From: Micromussa lordhowensis | Taxonomy: Eukaryota > Cnidaria > Anthozoa > Scleractinia > Lobophylliidae | Direction of reading: 5' to 3' | Length of the DNA stretch: 64,000 bases | NCBI GenBank assembly: GCA_964020085.1 | Contig: OZ026599.1 | Coordinates: forward strand, 37,427,437 to 37,491,436 | Shown: positions 24,196 through 34,900 of the stretch, in pieces | Layout: each line of letters starts with the position of its first letter | Position numbering within the stretch: position 1 is the stretch's first letter | Notes under the pieces: generated by a model | What the model was told of the DNA's origin: nothing | The model's database searches: none | The model's input: the letters and a program-made list of their open reading frames with translations, nothing else | Position numbers and translations under genes: made by a program

Positions 24196-27100
24196 TTAAG
24201 GTAGCGGCACACCAGGCAGACGTTCGTCAGGATACAACATAAATACTCCAAAGTAGCTGTAAGGAGCGGCCATGTAATAGATCTTGCTCCGGTAAACTTC
24301 GACCTTGAGAATGTCGCCTCGATTCATATGAAAAACGCCTGCCTGGTAATTCGTGTAATAATATTTAGAACAGTCCGCCACGCTGGAAATGCTACCAAGA
24401 ATCTTGATTCCGTTCAGCAAAGTGTAGTGGTTCATAGAATAAGAACTACAGTCGTGATAATACATCTGGCTGTAAACATGGTACATTCCAGAACGACCAA
24501 TCACAAGTTCACCCACGTGCTTTCTGAAAGTGATGCTTCCATTTACATGGCTTTCTCTCCATCGATGCACAGTACCTGCGAAAGAAGCCTCAGAAGTGAA
24601 TACAATTTCATTTTGAACCACTATACGTACGCATGAACAAGGAAACGTGTGGAACTTCAGCGTTTCGCCCATGACTTACAGTAGAGTTTGCTTCCACGTT
24701 TGCACTTTCTGTACTTGACAAATGGCCGAATTAATTTTCAGTCAAATATTTGACGATAGGTTCTAGAAGAGCATTTCTGTACAGGATAACTTGTCGCAAT
24801 TAACGAAAGAGCGCACATTAATGGGAGGCTAGGACGAACGATAAGGATTATTGTACGTCATTAAAACACAACTTACAAAAAGTGGTAAATAAATAAACGA
24901 ACACAACTGACCGTATTCGCAAAAACATGCCCGCGTACAGCTCAAAGTCAAAGTCTAGCTAAGTGAAAGTGCAAGTAAAAGACACCCCCCCCCTCCCCCT
25001 GCTTTTGACAGCTCGCCGCCAGCAAACCACTTGCAGATAGGCCTGTGCCTGGGTCATGTCCCCAGGCGAAAACTTAGCGGGCATGTTTTTGCGAAATCGC
25101 TCAGGCATAGACAAAAGAAAACCTTACCGGCATGAACCACTCTTTTCCCGTTGCCCACCAAATGAGCGCTTTCTCTTACCTAAGAAATAGAATTATTGAA
25201 CCAACCTAATTAAGTGATTTTACAGAGAAAAAGATAGAATGAGACAAAGCCGAAGAGATAAACGCAAGAGAGAAAGCTTAAGAAGTTCAACCCGAAAAAC
25301 TAAGAAAACACGATCCAACAAAAAAAATTCGTTAATTTTGTAAAACTTAGCTTCTAACTGAGTTTTGCTTAGGTGACAAATTATGAAATGTTAAGTTGTT
25401 AAAGGTTCGTTTTTTTCTTCGTGAAAAGCTGAAAAGGCAGGAAACGTGCGAGAACGAGCTCGGAGGGCGACGACACCACTGAAAATAGAGGGTCTCGGAA
25501 CTGACCACGCCCCGTCGACACCACGCTGGATAAATTTCAAAACGGAGGTTCCACCCTTAAAAGGCATCAAGTGTTTTCCGTCCACACTACGTCGGAGAAA
25601 TTTGAAAACGCAACATTCGCCGGTCATTTTGGATTTGTGTTTGAGGAGATCCCGGGCAGAGAAATCACATGAATATCGTGACGTCATCGTTTTCGAAAAG
25701 CCTCGTTTTCAAACTGTTTTCCGTCCACGCTAAAACGCCAAGACGCCGTTTTCAATTTCCTTCGGTTTGAAGAACGTTTTCGCAAAGTTCCGTTTTCGTG
25801 ACGGATTAGCGTGAACGGTAGGCCTAACCGGAGAAACAAAGCTGCTTCTTCGAATTCCTTCAGCGTGTTGTAAGGTTTCTTAGGGATTCGTTTTAGAGGG
25901 TGATCCATACAATAAAAAGATGAATAAATAGACTAACCATTAGGCCTGGCGGTCCCCGTTCACCTAAACACAACAAGAAAACAAAGAAAATTCATTCAAA
26001 ACTGTATATCTTCTTTAATCATAAAAATTTCCTCGATTTTGATTGGTCTAGAAAACTCCTATTTCCCACTTATTCACTTGCCAAGTTGTTATAATCAACC
26101 AATCTCAATTTTAGAGCAACATGACACAATTTATGCCTCTTTTGTCAGTATATTAATGCAAATTTCCTTTTCTTTCATAATTTGGTTATTCTTCTTTTCT
26201 CGGAAATTGTAGTTTGCATGATTAAACTGGTAATAAGACTTCGTGTCGTCCAATTCGGTCTGTAACCATACTCGTGATAAACAAATCGGACTCCTGCTGC
26301 GCGGTCGTCCGATTTTGTTATCACTTGTATGATTACAGACCGAATTGGACTCTCCACTCAGACTTAGCAGGCGTTCATGGCAAATACGCGATGTCATTGT
26401 CACTTGGAACTGTTCGCGGATAGCATGACCAGGATTGCACAAAAAGAATATTTTTGTTTTAAAATTGCTCAAAGTGGTGTTCTCTGTTCCCTTAAACTTG
26501 TTTATTTGTCGTGTGTTTCCAATTTCTTTACTGTTTTCATAACAAACAATGCAGTCGATCTTACCTTTTAATCCGGGTTCTCCAGGTGCACCCGGGGTTC
26601 CCGTGGTACCATGTAACCCGGGAGATCCCGCGGGACCCGCCGGACCCGGGGGGCCGGTTTGACCAGTATCACCTTGAAATAAAACATGGCGGTAGGTTAC
26701 GCTACAAGCAGCTACAAGAGAACTGATTTCACTAAACAGAAAAACTGAAAGATCTCAGTTCGGGATGGACCAGGGTACGTAGTATGTATTTGACAAAAGA
26801 ATGCCATGAAACCGCTTCAACTGAATTTACTAAGTGATATAATTGTCATGCAATCAAGCCTGCGAACGCAGATTTATACCCGGCTGACGCTTGTCAAATA
26901 CGTCTGCGTCCACAGGCTACACGCGGTCGCGTTGAAAACTGAATACTTCGTGACGAGTTTCGAAGGCTACTGGTAATCAAGTCTAGAACTATATTTTTCT
27001 GAGAAAAGTAATAACCTTGATTTCCTTTTCGGCCTCTTTTTCCCCTTTGACCTGAAAAAGTAAACCACAAGGATAAAAATGATAAGGAAGCTTAGTGGTA

Positions 27101-29386
27101 AGCTTTAACATACATGTATCTGAGACCCCAGACTACTACCCTCAAAGATAAGTGTCCCTTACCTGTCGATCCCGGCGGTCCCCGGGGCCCGGGAGATCCA
27201 GCCGGCCCTTTCGGACACACGGGACAGGCGCTACTAGAGCGCGAGTTTCGTCTGATTCTTTCAGAGAATATGTTCTTGAAATCGGCCATCTTTGTCTGCT
27301 AAAAAAGGCCGAAAAAGAAAATTAGCAAGGCGTTATTTGGTTAAGTCGTATGTCCCTCTGTCTTCACTTTTAACCGGACTTCTGAATTCCCGCAAGTGCA
27401 GTAGAAAAGAGGAAAAGGAAGGTCAATGGACAACAAAATTTGTTGACACCAAGTTGTTGGTAAATACGCTTCACTAATGCAGGAAACCTGTTGAAGCCGG
27501 CGTGTTCTTCTACTTTGGTAGTGGGAAGTGTACGATGCGCCCTGTCCCCCTCCCAATCCCCGAGGTTTTTTATCAATTCCCTTACATTCATCGGGGTTTC
27601 ACTAGGTACGAAGACGGGGGGGGGGGGGGGGGTGTAAAGTAATCAAACAGAAGCCCGCGCATTCGCTCCAAAAATTAGTTCGTCCGTAACATTTGCTTTC
27701 TAAATTCGCGAGCAGTTAACTTTTTATCTGTCGATAATCAGCCGTGTTTTACTTGCTCTGCTGAGGTAGCACGACAGTTTCTTCAAAACTAACTGTTTTT
27801 CGTCGTCTCCTGTAAGGTACACCGATTCTAAGGCACTATTATCATGCGGTGAGCAGAACTTTATCTTTAGAAAGTCAAAAGCCATAAACATCAATGGAAA
27901 TCTTCAAATGACTTTATTGGCACAGGGGGATGTTGCCATGAGTTACACATACACAATGTTTTGATCTAAATTGACAACGTTTGGCAGACATTTTCAAACG
28001 ATCTTTGTGTCCTGGAGAAAGCATCACTAATATAGTTATAGCTTGTTCTCTTTGACAGTTCACTTAATGTTTCTATCTTGGCGGTCTAGGCGTATTTTGG
28101 ATGTATATTTAAAGGTGCTGCCGGAATCGCCCCCTATTTTACAATTAGACGTTATTCAGTATTGTATTCTTTATTTTTAGCGTAAGTTAACTTCAAATCT
28201 GCATCCAGGTTCTGTAAAGTAGAGCTGCGTTAAATGTTCTCTTGTCTTGTCTCACTGAGTTGGGCATGATGCAGCAAAAACGCCATGATAGTATTGCCTG
28301 CCCCCTCCCCCCCCCCTCCCTCCCTTCATCCTCTCTGCTAACGAACTATTTCCTCCTCATTTTCCCTCCAGGTAATCGTATTGTTTGAGGAGAACAATTT
28401 CAACAGGATCACTTTATAGGGTGCAGAATACAAGAAGCCTGGAAACTTAACAGGAAAAAACACTCACATGGTTGTCGGAATAATCACCAAGGCTACAATG
28501 GCTACAGTAAATCTGGTAAAAGGTCAAAGTTTTGCTGCGGATTTGTAAACAAGATGATCAGAGAACTATCGGGTCGGTCTGTTCTTTCGGTTGATTTAGC
28601 GGTCATAAATGAGAGAATTAAAAATAACACGACTGGAAGAAAAACGCATTTATAGTGATTAAAGGAGGAAACAAAGACGGGGAGCAAGGGAATTAACGAC
28701 TCGTGAATGCAGATCGGGGGGGGGGAGTGTTGGTGACCTTGGGGTAGACGATACTAATTATGGAAATCGACAAGACAAGGAAGCGGAATAAAGAACGTGC
28801 ATCAAGACATCGCCTGTTTGTAAGATGAAACGCTATCATGGATCAAAGACACTTCAATTTATAGGAATTACCCAGGATTGTTAGTGAAGAGTATTCTGCC
28901 GTTTTTGTGACAGAACCTAGGTTATTGGTAACAGTTCTGTTTGGAGAAGACAACAAGTACAAAGATCAACAAAGGAAACAATAGCTGTATGCAGATTTAT
29001 CAACACGCAGTGAAGTATGGCATTTCTGTGGTATTAAATTTGCATCAGTTATCAAACACGCTATCGGTAAAATAGAACATGCGATTGCGTTTGAAGTACA
29101 CAAAGTACTCGTATGTTTACTACATTACCTGGAGATTTGATTCCTTGTTTTCACGTCGTTTTCGGTCACCCGAGGGCGATACTGTCGCTGTCGCCCTAGC
29201 TGCAACTCTATCTGCCTCCAACGAATCAACTCGTCCGCGTAAATCTTTGACGTCCTCTTTTAACAGACTGTAATCTTGCATCAAATAAACCAAAAATACG
29301 CTTAATGACACGCAATACACGACCAGCAGCACGATAGCAAGCGCTACAAGGAGCCGGAGTGGACTTGATTTTTCGTTGTCGGCCAT
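24196..29386 (-). CDS. EDA-like collagen-TNF ligand gene D
   Basis: Most diverged of the four ligands, but assembled without a gap. Exons: 29129-29386 (MADNEKSSP start, membrane segment about residues 12-35, coiled coil LLKEDVKDLRGRVDSLEADR), 27163-27295 (SERIRR furin site, CPVC, then the first Gly-X-Y triplets), 27016-27051 (basic QRGKRGRKG), 26565-26672 (12 Gly-X-Y triplets), 25938-25963 (26 nt), 25128-25179 (52 nt, ESAHLVGNGKRV) and 24196-24575 (TNF domain: GMYHVYSQMYYHD, YYTNYQAGVFHM, YFGVFMLYP, stop TAA). The sum is 993 nt, 330 residues. Unlike A-C, its TNF domain has cysteines in CSS and DCS positions, and it has a slightly longer C-terminus (DERLPGVPLP). Function is inferred from ectodysplasin: a membrane-anchored, furin-released TNF ligand. 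The exon phases (0, 1, 1, 1, 1, 0, 1) follow those of B and C, supporting tandem duplication. Confidence 0.88.
25440..25830. repeat. DNA-transposon-like debris
   Basis: TTTTCCGTCCAC.CTA occurs twice (about 25577 and 25719), and the right part ends GGATTAGCGTGAACGGTAGG. I could not find a matching left end. Confidence 0.35.
26248..26350. mobile_element. Short palindromic MITE
   Basis: GTCCAATTCGGTCTGTAA at the left and its exact complement at the right. The inner parts also pair (TGATAA.CAAATCGGAC / GTCCGATTTTGTTATCA). Confidence 0.85.
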
Positions 29387-30432
29387 TACTAGTGATGTCC
29401 TTATCGCTTTACGGTGGAGTAGACATGGAGTCGCATAGCGTTACATGTAAATATGGAGACTCGTAATTCCCTCGCGCGCGAGGAGTTCGCTAGGCCCCAG
29501 ACGACTTCCTGTACTTTGTTGGGTTCCAAGAATTCATGCTTCAGTGGTCAATTACAACACGTGATCCGCACGCTTCATTTTGGCGGGATGTTTTGTGAAG
29601 TCTGAATACAGGGGTACCGGCCTAGCCTGTAATTTATTTAGAAGTCAAGGTGAATTGTGGGACGAAAAAAATTCGGCTGTGAATTGAAACATTAGCCGCC
29701 TATCAGGTCCTCATGATCTCCCGCATTGTTACAAGTGAGCTAAAAGACCCTATAACAGCCATGCCTGGCTGTCATCAAGTGCATAAGCCGTTATGAGATG
29801 AAGGCCAGGGGCTACTCCATATACATAATTTGTGAGTATGTACGTACCGCTGTGATGGGTATGGTTTAATTTACTGGGAAGTGGCCAGTGTTTACGAATA
29901 ATTTAGTCTAAAACAGGGCACTTTTGCCGAGGTTCTACAATAGCAATTGAAACTCTTAAGTGACTTCGTAAGATATTAGTTTCGTTTGCACTTGTTGGAC
30001 TACGATAGTGACAAAGTTTCTGCATGGATTATGCTAGTCTGGGATAGGGCAGGGGTTTTTGGTGCCTAGGTTAGAAAAGGAGAATACAAGTTGATCATGG
30101 TCTAGTACAGGGTAAGGGTTTCAGTGTCCCAGCACACCCCTACCCAGCGATTTACCGAGTACTCCCTTTCCCGGGGATAAAGGTAAAACATGGCGAAGTA
30201 GTTACCTCCTTCAGAGCAAAAAACTAGTGTAGAATAGTTTTAAAGGAAGCAGAAACAGAGAGGAAATGATGAATAGCCTGCAACAAGGCTCTCGTGCGTT
30301 GCGGCAGAAGAAAAGTCGATGAGCAAAGTCGCGAGATATGAGTCAGTCGAAGTCAGCGAGCGAAGCAAGAAGGCTTTGCTCGTGCCACCAACGATGAGAG
30401 CGTGCTCGCAAGCTAAGCGATGAAGAGTTGCG
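29387..30432. other. Intergenic, upstream of gene D
   Basis: It should hold the gene D promoter. Only a short AGGGTAAGGG-type repeat (30030-30185) is recognised. Confidence 0.3.
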
Positions 30433-30610
30433 GAGGCAGCCTGACCGAATGGTCAGCGCGTCGGACTCGTAATCCAGCGGTCCCGTTCAGACCACTACCT
30501 GGATTTGTTTCTCGGTAGTCCCGAGTTCAAATCCTCTGCCACATTTGCCTCCGGCCGGTTGGGATTCAAGGGTCGCCATCATATTGTAGTGACGCAGTTC
30601 AAACTGAAAG
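30433..30610 (+). mobile_element. tRNA-like SINE, family 1
   Basis: A box-like TGACCGAATGGTCAGCGCG and B box-like GAGTTCAAATCC, resembling a Ser/Leu tRNA, preceded by GGAGGCAGCC as in the copy at 34486. The spacing between boxes is too long for an intact tRNA gene. Confidence 0.7.
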
Positions 30611-31024
30611 CTTCTTAGTTAGAAATACGACAACTGAGCAAGAAAGTTAATAGCGTCTTTATTCCTGTTACAACGCAGAATAATAAAGTGAACATTTAAT
30701 GACAATGTGTGTTGTTTTACTTAACAAATCCGCCAAGTCTGGTCAAGTCCCACACCGACGTTCGTTGGATTTGAGTTAAGCCAATACCAGATATCAATTC
30801 AGTGACCAACAGTTATGACGTAACCATCATAAGGAAACACATACAACTGACGTCAATAAGCGTTAAAATACGTGATACGTAATTTGGAGAAATCATAAAT
30901 ACATCTTGTTCCCTTTAGTTATATTACACAAATTCAGTGGAAAGTAGATATCACCACTAATCAGTAAAATACAATCCTTTCTCTTTCTTTTTCAAATTCC
31001 AGATATGATAAATTAATCGTGCTA

Positions 31025-31253
31025 CAGTGGAGCCTCTATATAACGAAGTCCTCGGATTATAAACGAACGAAATTCCTGGCCCCAGTAACATTTGGACAAG
31101 AACCTGGCTCAAAATTGTCAAATTGTCAAAAAATTGTCAAATGTTTGTTTATAGTGGAACATGCACTTAGCTACACCAAGCTAGTTCACAGGCATGCCAC
31201 TCAAACAGAACATTGTGGCTACAACGAAACCTCGTTAAATCGAGGTCCCACCG
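31025..31253. mobile_element. Pogo-like MITE with TA duplication
   Basis: TA|CAGTGGAGCCTC... and ...ATCGAGGTCCCACCG|TA. The ends match those of 45109-45281; the CAGTGGAACCTCG style is typical of pogo/Tigger relatives. Confidence 0.8.
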
Positions 31254-31318
31254 TATCTTCTACGTATGTGGCTAAACGTCCCAGCGTAAACGAATATACG
31301 TGTAGTAAACAACTTAAT

Positions 31319-31455
31319 AACCCTGCGATGGATTAGCATCCCATCCGACCGGGGGGGGGGGGGGGGTAGAAATACTCCTAGTCGATTCGTGCTTCAGAAA
31401 CTGGAGAAAAGCGCCGGTCTGATGGGCCAGTTGGCTCGTATGCAGACTTTAAATG
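31319..31455 (+). mobile_element. SINE family 2, 3' part
   Basis: CCCTGCGATGGATTAGCATCC, a G tract, TAGAAATACTCCTAGTCG and TGATGGGCCAGTTGGC. It matches the 3' half of 39218-39535. Confidence 0.75.
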
Positions 31456-31576
31456 TATAACTGTATCCAACGCAACGTGACGTGGAGATAGTCTTCTTCT
31501 TCTGGAGTACTGGGCTAAACGAAAGGTTTTGACTCGTCCACAGTTGTTGTTGTTTTTTTAAGGGAGAACTGACGCC

Positions 31577-31816
31577 GTGGACAACATGACAAAACAAGAA
31601 CTTCCTATCCCAACTTCCTTCGCGTCTTATGATTTTTTAACGAGAGAAGACTGGAGACGAGTTAAAAAAGTTCTGCCTGAGTTTCCGCGCTTCTCTCTAG
31701 TTTCTGAGTGTATAGTCACTTTACTTTGCGATAATTTACTAGTAGTAATGCCAAAACAAAAAAGTAATTTAAAACAAGCTTCTCTAGCGATCGGTCGCCG
31801 TCATATCTTCTTATAA
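31577..31816 (+). CDS. Unrecognised 79-codon open frame
   Basis: Open frame starting MDNMTKQELPIPTSFASYDF and ending at a TAA. I recognise no domain. It has a mixed, protein-like composition (DWRRVKKVLPEFPRF) and no low-complexity stretch. It follows SINE and MITE debris and precedes the scramblase 3' end on the other strand. It may be chance, a transposon remnant or one exon of an unseen gene. Confidence 0.15.
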   Translation: MDNMTKQELPIPTSFASYDFLTREDWRRVKKVLPEFPRFSLVSECIVTLLCDNLLVVMPKQKSNLKQASLAIGRRHIFL

Positions 31817-31973
31817 GGTTTAACCTACTCTTCATGGGAATTCCGTCATGTTGAACTAAAAATTCTACTTGCCTAAATTTATACTATATTATATACTAAA
31901 CTAAACATTTGACGAGAGATGATAAACATAGTACTTGAGTTATAAGACTGATATATAATATTTCGAGATTGCA

Positions 31974-34900
31974 TTAATTATGATCGTCGTGGCCCTGAGC
32001 TTGCTCGAAGAACATGAAATCCTGAAGTGAAATGAACGACAGCACCGTTAGTCTCAATAGACCATTTTCGATACATTAAAATTCTAACATGGCTCCGAGG
32101 CTTGGGAAAATAAAACAAAAGAAGTTAACTGTCCATCCCTCAACCTCGATGTGATTTCTTTTTTGCCATTTTTAGATCAGGTCAAGGTATCTTTTACGGT
32201 TGCTCTCAAAGTGTGCTTGCAGAAAGAATTATGTGATGTAATTATGCGATGAGAGAGTGTACTTACAATAAGGAAACAAGCACCAAGAACAACAGCTTTT
32301 GTCGACACATCAAGGTCCATAGGAACTAAAATAAAATAGAAAAAAACAAAGACTAGTTATGTAATGATAGTTGTACTTGACAATTACAATTCACAAAAAT
32401 CAAAGGCTTATTAAGGCTTTCAATATCATGTTCAAAATGTTACCCTTGATTTCTGCAACTGATGGGTTGCAGTGGCTGATCCAGACCTTGAGCTAGGGGG
32501 GGGGGGGGGCGGTCTTGATTTACTTGCCATGGCCGCCACTGGGTTGGCACTGGAGCCAATCAAATTCCCAGGGGGGAACTACCATTTAAAAAGGGTAGGG
32601 ATGCTCATCGAAAAATTATGAAAAGAGCCCCTAAGAGGTACCGAGATCCTGTTTTGTGGGTGCGGCTTGAAATGTTCTCCACTTCTAAGAGGTACCAATT
32701 CTAAAACAACACATTTTCTCCTGTTGTGTTTTTTGGCTCAATATCCTAAAAGGTATTGCAAAAGCTCCTGCTGTGTACCTTTTGAGGCTGAACACCCTAA
32801 GAGATACCAAAACCACAGTTCTAACCCTAAAAGATACCATGAGCACCCCTGCCCTTTTTTGTGGGAGTGCCCCCTAGGACCAGAATGCTAATTCTCCATA
32901 TTGATTCCATATCTTTCTATAATTTTAATTATGAGGATTTGGTAGTACATCAAGGCAATATTAAGTCCAGTGCTTGACAATAGTTGCTTGACTCAAACAA
33001 CACCTGTTGAGCAACTTGTAAATGCAAGGAGACTGCATGTGGTGCATTTATTTCAGTGGTATCATTGCCGATCATGAATCGGAATGCTTTGGGTTTTCAT
33101 TTTTTCACTTAAAAAATTATTTAAAACTATGTATTCAAAACCAGTAGCATTAATTAAAAACATTTAACAATATTAGTTTTGAGAACTTGAGTAAAATCAC
33201 GCACAGATAAAATTTTCTCTCAAAATTGTGACTGCCATCAGTTCGAATCATCGTATTGTACACTATGTTCACTCAATCTTTTGGATAGTCCTCCTTTATG
33301 CTAGAGGGTACGTAACTCAACAGAGTTTTATACAGGGAGGCGCTATTCCAAGATCCAAACCCTACATGCAATCCTCTACACAACACATGCAATCCTTTCA
33401 AAAACCTTGAATAGAAAATAAAGTCTTTTCATCTCCCATCTGATAAAGCACTGTAAGTTTATAATATTACTATAAACAACAACAACAAACAACAAATAAA
33501 CTTTATTAATATTAAACAATGAGAAGAACATATACAACTCGCATATAGCGCTAGCTAGTCAAGGCAAGGGTTGCAGGGAGAAACTAAAAAGAAGAAAATA
33601 AACCAATTTGTAAGCTTTAAAACCCAGACTATGAACCATGACAGGAATAAACTATAAATGGAATGCAACCATTAGCATCCGGGGATAAATTTGGTTACAC
33701 AATTGATTGGTTAAAGGTAGCTTAATAATAACCTAAACAAACTGTAATATTATGCAAAATCCTTTTTAATTTCAAAGAATGAGTGACAATTAGATATAAC
33801 TTTCATAACAACTTTTGATATTCTCATACAAATATAAGCTGTATAAGGCCAATATAACAGATACTTTGTTTAGCAATGATAGGACAAAATGTTGCCTTTC
33901 TACTATCCCCCAGGGAAACCTAACAAATACACAATGCTTTTATCAGCAGAATTTACATTTACAACATTTATGACCCAATCACTGAGTAAAGAGGTTACTC
34001 CAAACAAACTGCTTATAATCTCATTCATTGCTTTGCAATTGGGAAATAAAAGGGGGAAATATTTAACAAATGAAGGGGTGAGTATTAAAGTCTCTCCCCT
34101 AGGTCCTCCACAGCAATGCAGTAGTGATTTATTACTAATAGATGATGATCATGAAATATGTAATTGAGGAGACTTACATGTGATGCCAAAGTTATCGGCA
34201 TCAGTAAACGCTTCCTTGACAAGGCCGCTCCACTGCTTGGAAATCTTTCCAACCTGGTTTTGGCCATCTGCAGAGAGTACCTTGCACGTGCAAAAAAAAC
34301 AAAAGTTTGATTGACATTCAAAGGAGTAATCAAGTATGTCATGAATTTTGTATTCAATATGCCTACCTGTCACATTGATATTAGATTACACCCCCTCCCC
34401 CCCCCCCCTTGAACAGGCCTCAAACCAAGGAGTACATTGAACAATGATCCTTGATTGCTTGTATCGTTTGTAGATAAACTGGAGGAGGCAGCCTGGCCGA
34501 GTGGTTATAGTGCTAGAATTGAGATCGGGAGGTTGCGGGTTCAAGGTTGTTTCTCAGTAGACCCTAGTTCAACTCCTCAGCCAGGCTTGTAAATAGCCAA
34601 CTGGTCCACCTCCTTCCAGCTGGGATTTTTAACCATTTTATGTTCATTTACATTGTAATTGTTTCATGATTAAATAGTTTGATTGGCCCTGAAAAGCCCC
34701 ATTGGAGGAATGGTCAATTAAAGTGCCAGTATGACGAAAATCGCATCCTTCAAATCTGAGCCATTTTAAGACATAAACAATAAGTTTGTACAAGAGTAAA
34801 AATGCTGTTTACTGTTTTCAACTATCTCTTTTCATTCCAGAGTTATTCAAGTTTTTAAAATATGCAAATTTGCCAAGTGATGATGTCATACACTCGACCA

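Noticed and set aside
30433..30545. Intact tRNA gene
   Set aside because: A and B boxes are present, but the spacing is too long, the arms do not fold into a cloverleaf, and the sequence recurs as a SINE.
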